A DNA stretch of 64,000 bases from Pholis gunnellus (GCA_910591455.2 OU342809.1:14485519-14549518), one strand, 5' to 3'. Positions 47,031 to 59,110 are shown, counted from the stretch's first letter. Numbers and translations: made by a program. The notes: generated from the sequence alone by a model not told the origin.

Positions 47031-48341
47031 ATGTCAAGCTCTGTAAATTGGGTTGGGACCTGGAGGCCCCACGAGCCAAGAGGGCCCATATCTGCCCTCT
47101 TTGGTAATCCAGGACCCAAGTATGCACTGCCTGCTCTCATAGGTATGGCATAAATCACCAGTAAGCCTTTTTCACCACCGACACAATTATTATTTTTATA
47201 ACTGACATTATTTGTCTTTTTTTCCTCCGTAAAGGTGTTTCTAACCATGACCCCACTAAATACAAAGCACCAATATTCAGCTTCGGGACACGCCGTGACC
47301 GCAGGTATGAGTCGGAGGGCCCTGGACCAAAATACCTCATCCCTTCCAACATCACCAGAGTGGGCCGAGATGGCACTCCCGCATATTCACTCTACGGCCG
47401 TCAAAAGGACCTACAACTCTTCCAGGTCCCTGGACCAGGTCAGCAGAACCCCTTACAATTACACAGATTTTGTGAAAATGAAAATGGAGTACTGCTGAGC
47501 TCAAATCTCAGACTATTCACTGACCGCTGACAATATGCCGCTTTCATCATGACGCGCACTATTATCATTTGGATTTACCTGTAAGCAGTGTTTTCATATA
47601 ACTTTCTTTGGTGTTTCAGGAAAATACTCCCCAGAGCATTCAGAAAAGCTGCGCTTCCGCACTGCTCCTGCTTATACTCTGGCTGGGAGGACCAAAGACC
47701 TCTGCAAATTACAAACACCAGGTAAGATGTTGTATTTGGTGTCAGCTGTATTTCAGCTGTGGGTTACAAAGTTCCATGGCGCATACTATATAAACTTTGC
47801 TTGTCGCTCAAACTGCAGGTCCAGCCTCCTACTCTCTGCCCCCAGTGATGGGGCTCAAACCTGTGTTGACACCTGCAGCTCCCACCTTCTCATTCTGTGG
47901 CCGCAGCAAAGTTGGAACCTTCCATGAGGACCTGAGGAAGGTATGTGAATGTCAAACGGCCGTTAAAAAACCCATCTAGAAACCTTGTGATTTACTTGTT
48001 CTCAATAGATTTTTGTTCCCCATCCAGACTCCCGGCCCTGCTGCCTACAAAGTTGTTGACCATCATATTTACGGACAAAAGCCTCCCCGGTTTAGCATGA
48101 CAGGACGCAACTTCCCACCTGGTGAAGACACAAGGAAACCAGGGCCTGGTACATACTTCCCTGAGCGGGTAAGAAACATTTATTTTGATCATTAGGCCCC
48201 AAATATTTTTTGTATTTTGTTCCTTCACTGACATTATTCTCTGCCCAGGTAACCTCCACAAAAGCCAAAGCTCCAAGCTTCACTTTTGGACTGCGTCACT
48301 CGGAATTCATCGTACCCCTAATTGTAGAGATGCCTGAATAA
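47031..48341 (+). CDS. odf3b: ODF3B (CIMAP1B), axonemal/outer dense fibre STPG-repeat protein
   Basis: Small Pro-Gly-Pro-repeat protein of ciliary and sperm microtubules. Six exons: 47031-47142, 47235-47438, 47620-47721, 47819-47940, 48028-48168, 48249-48341. These give 257 residues, the family length (about 254). It opens with GTWRPHEPRGPISALF. At least six STPG-type repeats are visible: NPGPKYALP, GPGPKYLIP, VPGPGKYSP, TPGPASYSLP, TPGPAAYKV, KPGPGTYFP. It ends FGLRHSEFIVPLIVEMPE. DGTPAYSLYGR and FHEDLRKTPGP resemble human ODF3B more than ODF3. Proximity to rabl2 and shank3, as on human 22q13.33, supports the ODF3B assignment. The start ATG lies just after an acceptor (CTCTCAG), so a non-coding 5' exon is expected. 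AATAAA at 48362-48367. Confidence 0.92.
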
Positions 48342-48361
48342 TTAAGTAAAAAGAAAAGCAC

Positions 48362-48367
48362 AATAAA
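48362..48367 (+). terminator. odf3b polyadenylation signal AATAAA
   Basis: Hexamer about 20 bases after the stop codon, implying a very short 3' UTR. Confidence 0.65.
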
Positions 48368-48683
48368 GAACAAAAAGCAAAGGTTTAATGAAATCAGATT
48401 TTATTGCAATGCCTAAAGGCCCTTTTGTATCAGTACTTGTCACTTTTTCAGGGTATGAACACTAAGTATTCCGTATTTGAAATTTGACGTATGTAACGTA
48501 TTTTAGACCATTCTCTTAGACCATGTTTAGACCAGGTATCTATTTCTTGTTGTTTTAGAAAACTGATGATGATTTTGATTTGGTAATTAAAATGTTCAGT
48601 AAGTAACTGTTATAAATTACTGCAGTTTCATTTGTAATCGGACAAGGCACCAAAAGCACAAGTATAACTAGAAAATGCATTTC

Positions 48684-49704
48684 CTGAGTCACATGGGATC
48701 ACCGAGTAAGATGGCTGCCTGACTGGTAACCTCCCGGCAAACCCACCTAATTACCCCGAATTCGCTAATGAAATCAGCGTTACTGTGCTGTAAGTTCTTA
48801 GGAAGTGAAAGTTAAACACTGTTGGAGCTGAGAGAGCCTGTGATTCACGCAATATGTCAACGAGAGCGGCTGAACAGAGTGCTGACATTGGCGGGGCTAA
48901 TGTCAAGCTAGCAAACCCTGAGTGCATGAGCAACGACGGAAGCGTGCTGTCGGCGATGCAAAGGTCTATGGAAAAGGCCACAGAGGAGATGGGGCAAGTT
49001 AGGAAGCTTTTATTGGGTTTGCAAGCAGATATGACGGAGATTAAAGAGGCCAACGTTGGGTTGAGAACTGACCTCGACGAAATAGTGCTACGCCTAGATG
49101 AAGCAGAACATATCTCTCAATTGGAGGATGATAACCAACCGCTTTGCCAAACAGCGTAAAGAAGCGGGAATATGTTGTCAAAGATCTCTATGGCTCATTT
49201 AGATCATTTGAGGACCTTAAAGAAAAATGTCATTTAAATGAGAAGGGGGATTTCTGGAAGTATTTAAAGTTGAGGAGCAGCATACGGTCAGTGTTTGGAC
49301 TGAAAAGAGAAGAGACGGAAGAGAATACGATTCAAGAGTTTCTAAGTGCTTCCCGTACCTGACACTCTGCCTCTATATTTTATAGGAAAATGTCAACTAT
49401 TCAAACTACAATGTGCGAAAGCCTGAGATTGATATGGCAAAAGGATCTTGGCTATGAGATTAGGGAAGATGTATGGCAAAAAAGTAATATTGAATGTAGC
49501 CTGGGCTCCAAGGGATGCAAGAGGCAAGTTTATCCATTACAAAAGTGTTTCTTGTAGCTGCCTTTAAGTTTTTTTGTATTCATTCTGCTGTTTTTATTTT
49601 TATTGTTATTTATTATTTGTTTTGCTGTCTGACGGTTTTTGTATCTGTGTATTGTGTTGGTATGTTTGGACGAATAAACATTTAAATGAAAAAAAAGAAA
49701 AGAA
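48684..49704 (+). mobile_element. Internally deleted Tx1/L1-like LINE with intact ends
   Basis: About 1.0 kb. Near the 5' end is AGATGGC, then an ORF1-type coiled-coil start (48854-49159, MSTRAAEQSADIGG to LEDDNQPLCQ). This is joined directly to C-terminal ORF2-type sequence (YGSFRSFEDLKEKCHLNEKG, WKYLKLRSSIRS) and a degenerate segment (SLRLIWQKDLGYEIREDVW). It ends in T-rich DNA, AATAAA and an A-rich tail. It is flanked by the 12-base duplication AAAATGCATTTC at 48672-48683 and 49705-49716. The centre (rest of ORF1, most of ORF2) is missing, so it cannot move on its own. Confidence 0.82.
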
Positions 49705-49716
49705 AAAATGCATTTC

Positions 49717-50799
49717 TTGCAGAAAATGCGTTGGAGTGATGAAAGATGAAGTGATGAAAGATGAAACCAATTGCAAAGCATTGTTGAAAATACTAAAATG
49801 TGGAACTGCCTTAAAATTGTTAAAGACCAAAAGCATTGAACTACACTGATGAAAAACCTTTAATTTGAAATGTATAACTGGCAGAGTTGGAAACTAAACT
49901 GCATTATCTAAAGAAGCTAAAAGCTGAATTACAATGCAGGAAAAACTGGAAGCTAAACGATTTTACTGTCAAAGTAACAGTAGTAAAAGTAGTAGTAGTA
50001 GTTTAATAGCAGTAGCGGTTAGTAGTGGTCCTAGTAGTAGCAGCAAAAAACATTCTGTTAAAAAAAGGTCATTAAAGAAAGAAAAGCGTGCAATTTCCAA
50101 ACACCTTTGGACTTTATGTCCTTAAATAGGCGAAGAAGAGAGATGTCCTCCAATGGCTTCAACAAAAAGAAAACAACTAACCTAAAGTTAACCATATTTG
50201 TGAGAATCGAAGAGCATTCTTGACAGGCACATGTAAGGACAGCAGAAACCGTGACAAAGAGGTCCATCAGGCGTCCCCGTTGCATAGAAACGAAAACAAG
50301 ACATAGGCGTCATGAAACATGCCCGCTTTTAATATCTGGCTTGCCTTGATGAGTGTAGAGCATCTACTAGCGAACCTCTCCTTGTGATAGACAAAACACA
50401 ATGTACACTAGACAGACTCCGGCATCTGGATAAGTACCATTGGTTAACAAAGTCTTATCAACGCGACGTCAGTTTGCGACGTTAGCCGATCAGTAATTAG
50501 CAGCCGATGGAGGTGCATTGTGAAGTTAACAGACAAATGTAATCAGTTACCGTCTCTGTACCATTATTAGCTTTAGGAAGCATCCGTTTTGTCGATGTGA
50601 GGAGGACAGACGAACCGATGAAATTAGAACCACACCATGGTAACCTCAGCCAACCGATGGGAAGCTAATAGCTAACGCTCATTTCCTTTGCCAGAAGCCG
50701 TCGGATGCTAGCTCTCCAGGTAACGTCATTCATCAGTGCTGGCTTATACAACCATCCCAGTCAAAGCGGAACAAAGTTTAAAAAGAGAGTCACGTTAAA
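49717..50799. other. Spacer and rabl2 5' region
   Basis: Contains AGT/AGC-rich simple sequence at about 49976-50042 and a CpG-containing stretch (50440-50760) that is the likely rabl2 promoter. An imperfect X-box-like GTTGCATAGAAAC lies near 50279. No coding exon. Confidence 0.5.
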
Positions 50800-52926
50800 A
50801 TGGCTGGCGACATTGGAAGCATCCCTGAACTGGACCAAAAAAAATACGATTCAGACGAACAGGTGAAGATCATCTGTCTGGGTGACAGCGCAGTTGGTAA
50901 ATCTAAGTGAGTATTAGCTGCAGTAAGCTCCTCCGTAGCTGTTTTGAGTTAGTAATATTAGTAACCGTCCTCAGTAGATTATGTGTTGTCCTGATTATTG
51001 TTGCGTCTCTCTCTTTCTCTCTCTCTCTTAGGCTGATGGAGAGGTTCCTCATGGACGAATAGTATCCATTTGCAGCTGGAGAAATTTAAAATGAAACTTA
51101 CCTGTGTCAATCATTTCCCCCACTCATATATGAGCTATATCGTCCTACCATGGTTATTATTACAGCCATTGTGAGCACATTAATCTCCCGTTTAAGGTCG
51201 AGATGGCGTGTTCAGAGATTAAGACCCTTAACTCTTTCTGCAGTCGTCCCCAGCAGTTGTCAACCTACGCTTTGACTCTCTACAAACACACAGCCACTGT
51301 AGGAAACAAGACTGTAGCAGTCGGTATGTATTATGTATTGCTTTTGTTCTGCCGTCAGTGACCACAGGACATGCATTTACCCATGTTGAAATCCTCAGTA
51401 AAGATTACATCAACAGGGATGTGTTTTTGTTTTTAATCCACAGATTTCTGGGATACCGCTGGTCAGGAGAGATTCCAGAGCATGCATCCTTCGTACTACC
51501 ACAAAGCACATGCATGCATCATGGTAAAACACACTCTTGGTTTCAGGACAGGTGCGTTTCAGTGATCATCTAGCCTGCTGCCCTTTCTGGGAGTTGGAAC
51601 AATAAGTGACTTTAAAAAGTATTCAGAATTTCAGTATTTCAGATTGATTACTTCAACAACTGTTTCTGTCACAATGCACTCTTGTTAAGTGTATATTAAA
51701 CCTGTTCCTTTGGCTTTGAAGGGTTTAAAAAAAAAAAGTAGTAATATTTGGGGTCAGATGGTGATTCTCTCGCAGGGAAGTCGCCAAGGACTTGTTAGAT
51801 GACTGCTGGAATGCACCAGTTGAACTAGGAAGGTGCCACACTGCCACTAAATATAGCGAAACTCTTTTGTAAGCCTTTCTACTTTCTCTTAGGTTTTTGA
51901 TGTTCAAAGGAAGATCACGTATAAGAATCTGGCCAGCTGGTATCAGGAGCTGAGAGAGTACAGACCGGAGATACCCTGTTGTGTGGTTGCCAACAAAATT
52001 GATGGTGAGTTTGACTCTGACACTTGACGTAACAATGAATGTTTGTCTCTTTCAATTGTATTAAATGTTAATGCTACTTCAGGATAAGTAAACTAGTTGT
52101 TTTTGTGAGCACACATGGTCTATTTGCTCTATCCTTTTGATTAATTGACCACATTTTGAGGTGTGAACACATTTGTTTTTCATAATCGCAGCTGATTTGA
52201 AGGTCACACAGAGAAGCTTCAACTTTGGGAAGAAGCAAGGACTCCCATTTTACTTTGTATCGGCGGCTGATGGGACTAATGTTGTTAAGGTTTGAACGAG
52301 TGCTTGTTTAATTAAGCAGTGTTAATGTCATTAATCCTCAAGTTCATTTCTTCATGCATTTCCAACTCATTAGTAGTTTTACAGTTGACTATGTATGAGA
52401 TTACAACAAGAATGACTGGGCTCCTTTTGTAAACCAAATAATGAAATAAATTCACCCTGTAAATCTGTGTCTCATGAATTGTCCAGACCGTTTGAACTGC
52501 CCCTATATGTTGATAGTTCTGACTGTAACTGTCACAACAGATGTTCAGAGAGATGATCAAGAGAGCAGTGGACTACAAGCAAAACCCCGGCGACTTCATG
52601 GATGAAGTGATGCAGGAGTTAGAGGTACATCTATCTGAATACCTAAACATTTACATTTACAACCCAAACTAAAAGAACGGTTACGACAAGAACAAAACAT
52701 GCCCTAAGAAATCCCATAATTGGTTTAAAATCTACCATTGTTTTGTTTAATAGAAATTTCTCAGATGCTTACTCAAAACCTATTCATAAACTCTAATACA
52801 ACTTATTTTACGCCGTTGATGTCATTTGTTGGACTTGTGTAACAGAACTTTGACCTGGAGAAGAAGGAAGATAATTCAGAAGCAGATGAGGACGGATTGA
52901 AAGCAGAGAGTCCCGAGGTGGTCTGA
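50800..52926 (+). CDS. rabl2: RABL2, RAB-like GTPase of cilia and sperm tail
   Basis: Small GTPase that works with the intraflagellar transport machinery at the cilium base and is needed for sperm-tail assembly. Eight exons: 50800-50906, 51032-51061, 51244-51323, 51444-51523, 51893-52004, 52192-52289, 52541-52624, 52846-52926. These give 223 residues (human about 228). It starts MAGDIGSIPELDQKKYD. Motifs: P-loop GDSAVGKSK, switch II DFWDTAGQERFQSM, NKID, and SAAD in place of the usual SAK. No C-terminal Cys for prenylation is present, as is normal for RABL2; it ends KAESPEVV. The 30-base second exon ends at a weak donor (GAATA|GTATCC); reading through it gives an immediate TAG. Polyadenylation signals at 53141-53146 and 53176-53181. 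Confidence 0.94.
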
Positions 52927-53140
52927 CGTACGTTTACAAGTCCTCCAAACCCTCTTGTCGTCTCATGGATAACTTATCCTCCTACGGGGACGATGCTCTA
53001 CAGGCACAACGTCTGTCCTGATGTCATTTTGCTGATCGGTTTTCATACCATTGGTTTAGCTACCACTGGAGGTTGGCAGACTTTTAGTCAGGTTTTAAGT
53101 CACTGCCCTCCTTCTGTCCAATGACTCTGGCAGGCAGGGA

Positions 53141-53181
53141 AATAAAGCTGGTGGAATAAATAGGAATTGTGTTTTAATAAA
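53141..53181 (+). terminator. rabl2 polyadenylation signals (two AATAAA)
   Basis: Canonical hexamers at 53141-53146 and 53176-53181, about 215 and 250 bases past the stop. Confidence 0.65.
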
Positions 53182-53199
53182 GTTTATTTAGCTGCTCTT

Positions 53200-53905
53200 T
53201 TAGACTTGTCATTCATACTTCTAACAATGTCGAAACAATATCAACTATACAAATAGTAGACAATCCTACAACGAGGCTGAATGTGTATAATTATGAAATA
53301 AGAATGTGAAGCATTGAAAACTAACTCAAGCAGATCAAAGAGAACGTGGAATTATGAACTGTATTTGCTGCTGTCCTCCATGTTTGTCCGTAGTGTGTGC
53401 AATGCCAGCGGGGAGCTGCATCTGTTGGCTGCTTTTGTTGCATTGTTTTTATGATGTAAAGTCTGTTTTCAGCACCCTTTTGAAATGAAAAGTTAATGTA
53501 CCATGTAACCAAATTGTTATCATGTGTCTCTTTCTGACTTGCTGTGACGCAGCAGTAGGCACAAGAGCAGCAAGTTGTCAACTTCAGCACATTATAAGTT
53601 ACAGCTGCCAGTCATACATGAGTAGACATCGGCTGCATTGAACTTGTGAAATGTTCAGCCAGCCGTGTCCTTCATGATGGTTTCCAGGTGATTGTGTGTA
53701 TATTCATATGAACAGAAATGTTGCCTTGAAGAACATTAAACCAGTTTTCTGGCAGAAGGTGTCGCTCGATTTAACAAACAATTCAATTATATATGTATAT
53801 ATAGCATTATATCCAACTGTTTGTCTGTGGCATTTACTCAAAATAAATCACACTAGAATATCATTTTACACCGTGACACTGAATTAGCAGGAACAATACT
53901 TTGAT
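53200..53905. other. Spacer between convergent rabl2 and shank3
   Basis: No exon or repeat family recognised. The ORFs at 53321-53590 and 53696-53887 show no coding signature. Confidence 0.5.
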
Positions 53906-53928
53906 GCAGTTCATGTTTTAATTATAAA

Positions 53929-53934
53929 TTTATT
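53929..53934 (-). terminator. Distal shank3 polyadenylation signal AATAAA (minus strand)
   Basis: TTTATT on the plus strand. It is the last good hexamer before the convergent rabl2 3' end. Confidence 0.45.
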
Positions 53935-54686
53935 ACATAATATAACAAACATATCTCTGTGGTGGAGATATCCCGGGCAACATCTCAGATCTTGCCTCAA
54001 TCTTCACCATCACCCTTGCTCTGTTTGCACAAGGACTACTAAGTGGCTTCTGGTTAACATTTACTTCGACCAGTGCTTTCACATATTGAAGGGGAAGGGG
54101 GGAGGGGTTCTAAGACGTCGCTGGGATTTGCCTCGTCATCGGATGCTGAGAAGGGGAAGTTCACCGGTGAGACAAGGCTGAGGCGTTGCAGGGATACTTC
54201 CACCAGTCTAAACTTCACAGTGCAAACAAGGAGAAAACCAACAATGAACAAAAAAAAAAACCCTTTGATGATAAGATCACTGGTTCCAGTGGGTTTTTAA
54301 AAAGGTTACACTGCTCCCCCTAAACTATTTAGATTGTGCTTTGTTGATTAGAAAATAAGACAAAGATAACCCTTCACTGAACATATTTCACCAAATGTTG
54401 TGTAAATCCGTTACACATTGCATTTTGAATCTTTATTTGTGGTAAACTTACACAACCATCTACAGGTATTCACTACAGCTTCGTTTCTTCTAACCAGGCC
54501 AGTCTGTGAGTCCAGACTGTACACTTCCACTTCACAAGTGTTTGTGATTGTATTTATATGGGAACAGTAAGCCAAGCTGGAAAATAACCATCATCACAGT
54601 AAAATCAAGCAATTGTGATACTTTGTCTCAAAAATGCAAATAGAAATGTTAATGCAAAGTTCACAGGTAGATATACACAGGCTGTG

Positions 54687-54687
54687 T

Positions 54688-54756
<69 letters not shown>

Positions 54757-54776
54757 ATATATACACACACATACAT
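54687..54776. repeat. (GT)n(AT)27...(AC)n palindromic microsatellite in shank3 3' UTR
   Basis: A GT run (54687-54698) leads into 27 AT units (54699-54752), then GTGTATATATACACACAC. The whole block is nearly self-complementary. Confidence 0.9.
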
Positions 54777-56481
54777 ATGTTTATATATAAACAATATCCT
54801 GCTTCTTTACAAAATAATAACAGTGACTGTTTTTCCACCTGTAGGAAATACAGAAGGATCAAACAAATGTCTGTAGTTCTCAAGATTTCCAGGAGATGGC
54901 ACCATATTATTGAGTCTAACAGCACGATAATGCTGTAACTAAGATAGTCCTAAAGCAAACACAAATATACAGTTAAAAGTTAAGTTATTTTTTGGCACAT
55001 TTTTCCTTTGTGTTGTTTATTCCTCACTGGATCACCTCATATAGCATATATCCAAAACTCAGAAACTGAAGGTCTGAAAAAGGAAAAAGGAGTGCTGCCA
55101 GACAGAGTGGAGGGTAAGGAGCGCAAATGCCATCTGGGAATGGGTGTACAAAACAGTGACACTGCATAAGCTGTACCTACACAGTTAAAAGGTGAGTTAT
55201 GGTGGTCTTGCAACGTAGAATGTAACAATGGTTTCGTTCAATAACCTGTGGTGATCTGTCTGTCTGTCTGTCTCTCCCTTTGGGCAGAGCAGTCCACTGT
55301 TTTGAAGACGTAACTCAGTACAAAACAAGAATGCAGGGCAATGGTATTCAATATATCGAGGATGAATGAATGTGTGCATTTATCTGTTTGTGTGACACAG
55401 CCACTGCCGGGAATCTCTGATGGTAACACAGTAAGGCTATAGTGGAGTAGCTCCAAAGATGTAAACCCTAACAATCAACCATACTGTCATGTGCATCCCC
55501 ATTTTCTCTCTCTCTCAAACAAACACACACAAAAAATGGGAATAAACAAGCAATTGCGAACACACACACACACACAGTCATACACACATGGTGAAGAGGA
55601 ACGACCACACAAGAGAGATTCGGGGAATCCAGAAGCACACATGCGCTTGGATGATGGGTGGCTTTTATGTTAGCACCTTGTCGCCTTGTTTTGTGCAAAT
55701 CTTCCCCTAGTTCAGAGTTCAGAGTTCAAAGTTCAAGAGTTCATAGAAAGAATAAAATCTGCTCACCTTTTCCACAGGTGGTTAACTATGCATATATGCC
55801 AAACATTCATATATAGATCTATATACTTTTTGTTTTTTCAAAAATTTATATGAAATCTATCATATTTACATTGCTTGTGATTTAAAAAAAAGTTTTGTTT
55901 TTTTTTGTAGTTTGTTCATTTTTACAAGTGTAAGTACGTTTAGAGTGGACAGGATCTTCATTTTTTGTCTGTCTTTTTTTCTGTCACTCTAAAATTCAAA
56001 TGAGTGAAAGATCTAAGTATGATGTTCCACACGCTACAAAATCTACCCACAGTATCCGAGGGTAACGAATCAACAGTGAAAGGAACCAAAGAATAAAAAA
56101 GAACAACAAACACAAAACGTCCAAATGAGTCTGACGACTCCGCAACACTGGAGTCAGAAGTAAAATAATCAGTGAGGTCACAGTGAGGCAGTGAGTGCTA
56201 TTCCTACAACCCAGATACGACGTTAAATTACCACCCGTTTTTACAAACTGCTGGCATAAAAGAAAGAGAGAAAAGAAAAATAAAAGCACACAACTTCTCC
56301 CCAAGTCAAACCGCCTTGGCGTACTGACTGGATGCTGCTGATGCACGTAGGTTTTTAGTGGTAATAGAGATCTGTTAGAGAAAAGCTATGGATAAAATGC
56401 TTTTTGTTGCGTGAATAAAACTCACTGTTTCTCACTGCCAGCAGAAGCTACTCATGAGTACAATTGTAGATTTTTGTGTTG

Positions 56482-56644
56482 TTAAAGGAAAATTCAGTTG
56501 TTCTTTTTACAACCTGGTTCTTATTTTTAGACTTCCTGCTTCCACCGTTTATGATGATATATTACTCACTTAGCAAACCGTAGAGACGGAAGTAGCGATG
56601 TTGCAAGACACAGCCAGGTTGTAAAAAAACGGAATTTTCTTTAA
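56482..56644. mobile_element. 163-base MITE with TTAA flanks in shank3 3' UTR
   Basis: The left arm (TTAAAGGAAAATTC...TTTTTACAACCTGG) is the imperfect inverse of the right arm (CCAGGTTGTAAAAAAAC...GAATTTTCTTTAA). TTAA occurs at 56482-56485 and 56641-56644. There is no coding capacity. The layout fits a TTAA-targeting DNA transposon derivative. Confidence 0.72.
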
Positions 56645-58501
56645 GACCTTCCAGAGGCATTCCCATCCCCACAGCCTGATAAACCACAGACACGTTTCCT
56701 GCAGTGGCATTTTAGTTGGGCACAGACTTTGGGTCGAGCTAATTTAAGCCCGTGTATGACGAGCTTTCTTGTTTTCTCTCCAGGTAAAAGTAGGTTTTAA
56801 GGAAAACAACATTTGCTTAACTCTTATCATTTTAAGCTTACTTTGGCCAGGTTGAACACATTTTCTGGTAGCAGTTTCCTTCTGCAGCAAAAAAAGGAAA
56901 ATGACCATTTCCTTCTCTACTGGTGATGAGAAACATCCCAGTATTTCCTTCTTTCACTACACCAGACCTTGTGCAGCCTGGTCTGAGAAGCATCATCGGG
57001 GTCACAGGGATGGAAATCTTGCTGGCTCTCAGACTGTGGCGGTGTTAACTTGTCCTCACGGGTAAGAATTTAAATGGATAGTTATAAAACAACAGCCAAC
57101 AACCTCTCCATGCTAGTGCCCCAAACATCCATCCCTGAGTGATAAACAGGCAAAAGATGAAGTGCCTCTTTTACCAGTTAGCTGTGTCGTTAGGTGGTCC
57201 TTACTGTATGTTGTTGTGGATCAAGTTGGGTCAGAACCACGTCAGTGTGATCTGTAGCTGAAGTAGTAGGGATGGGTGTCAACTGGGGTCTCAGCCTCAC
57301 ATTACGGGATGCCCTTTAGTATGAAGGAAGACCATATGAAAATAAAAACAAACATCAAACTCTCTGTCCAAGACATGATGCAACTCGTCATGCTACGGTT
57401 CAAGAAAGGGTGACCATAAGGAAAGTTGTATACCTATGACAAAGAAAATCATTTCCATATCTATATCTATATACTTTTTTTAAAATTTCAAATATATATT
57501 TATATATATATGTATATAATTGGTAGAAATGAGTAAACTATTGGTGGAATACATTTTAAGATTTCTCTCTGCCTTCTATACTAAAAACCAAAAAAACAGG
57601 CGCAGATTCATTTATTACATTTCCTCTTTGCAACATTGTCTTTTCTTCTGAAAGCTATATTTAGATACATGTATATCATATTATATAATACCTATATATA
57701 ATATTCCCTTTGGAAAACCAAAAAATTGATTATGAAAAAAGCCACGAGTGTTGGTTAAACATTCTCCAAATATAATAGATAGCACAGTCTGAGCACCAAG
57801 GCGGAGAGGTTTTCTCCCGTGGTTTACTTGGTGGAGCTCCACCTCTGGGCTCGAAAGTCTTAGGTTTAAAAACAACAGCAGGTATAGAGAAGACACACAT
57901 TGTCAGAGCTGTGTCAGCACTATGTCCATAGTCCTGTGTTCATCATTGTTGATCTCTCTATAAATATTTTTGAAAGGCAACTGAGCTTTCTGTTTGGGAA
58001 ACAAAATTCGTCCTCCTCCTCCTTTACTCAAACTGCGAAAGGCTTTTTGAGGCCTAGTAGATGGAGTGATAGAGGTAGAGAGGAGAGGAGGGAATCGTGA
58101 GAGAGAAAGTGTGGGTGTTACTAGGGAAACAACTGAAGCTTACACAAATCAAATATTTTAATTGGAGCTCATGCGATTCTCCTCGGCAAAGAAAGACCAG
58201 AGCCCATTTTGAGGTCTGATCTAATCGGCTGCAGGCAAGGTGGTGGGCAGACACTCAGGGCCAAGTAGAGGGGGACAAATGTGTTGACTCCCCCTCTTCA
58301 GTGCAGTGCCAAGTGCAGGGTATTGATGCAGAACAAGAACATAAAGTGTCGCTAATGTACACATTTGTGATGCAGAACATAAAAGCAGCCAGAGTAAAAG
58401 AGGAGCGGTCCCTATCTTTTTTTCTCTTTCATCAACTCTATATCTTGCCCGTTCCACCTTCGTCTTTCTCTCCCATCTGTTGCTGTGTCTCAGGGCAGGG
58501 G

Positions 58502-59072
58502 TCAGCTCTCTAGCAGCATTTTCAGTGCTCGTTCAATGTTCATGCGGTGTCCGACTCGTGTCACTCCCAGCTCTGCAAAGTCTTCCTTGGTTAAAGCTGG
58601 GAGGTGAGAGCCTTCGATCTCATGTTCCTGAAACCCTGCTCTGTGCTCCCCCAGATTTATGCTGTCCAGCCAGTCTCCGACGTCGTACTTATTCCAGAGG
58701 TGGAGGGGTTTCTGATGGAAGGGCCTGAGGGCTAAAAGTGGTGACCCCAGTCCGGGGGAATGGGAAGGTGATGGGGACGGGGAGCGAGAGCGAGAGCGGG
58801 CACTGGAGCTCCTCATTACGAAGCGCACCTCTTTAGGCTCTTGGGGTAGGCTGAGGCTAGAGGATTTGAGGATGGTTTGTGGCGGTGTAGTCGGTGATGT
58901 TGGTAGGCCGAAGCTTGAGAATCGTCCAAGGGGGTCGCCCCGATCAGGTGAGCCTGATCCTGGGCTTAGGGTGCGTCGGCTGACAGGGTAACGGCTGCCA
59001 GGGCGGATGGTGAATGTGGTGCCGTAACTTCTCTGAGAAATGGTGTGGAGCTCGCCTAAGCTGCTGAAAAGT
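58502..59072 (-). CDS. shank3: SHANK3 last coding exon with SAM domain (gene continues beyond window)
   Basis: Postsynaptic-density scaffold. This exon encodes the final 189 residues plus a shared first base. In minus-strand order it reads LFSSLGELHTISQRS, then SRYPVSRRTLSPG, TILKSSSLSLPQEPKEVRF, a Ser-Arg/Ser-Pro stretch, and the SAM domain KPLHLWNKYDVGDWLDSINL to TRVGHRMNIERALKMLLES. It aligns closely with the human SHANK3 C-terminus, including PFQQKPLQLW and EIEGAHLPALTKDDF. The SAM domain forms zinc-dependent sheets that organise the density. The acceptor (TCTCCACCAG) is at 59073-59075, directly after a long (CT)n tract. Upstream exons (PDZ, Pro-rich) lie beyond 64000. Adjacency to rabl2 matches human 22q13.33. 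Whether it is shank3a or shank3b cannot be told. Confidence 0.94.
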
Positions 59073-59084
59073 CTGGTGGAGACC

Positions 59085-59110
59085 GAGAGAGAGAGAGAGA
59101 GAGAGAGAAA

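Larger units (their letters stand above)
53910..58501 (-). other. shank3: shank3 3' UTR (about 4.6 kb)
   Basis: Runs from the stop codon at 58502 down to a minus-strand AATAAA at 53929-53934. It is AT-rich and free of credible ORFs. It includes a (TG)(TA)n(CA) palindrome, a TGTC repeat near 55256-55272, a tandem AGAGTTC-type repeat near 55708-55742 and a MITE at 56482-56644. The exact end is inferred; shorter forms may exist. Confidence 0.6.
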
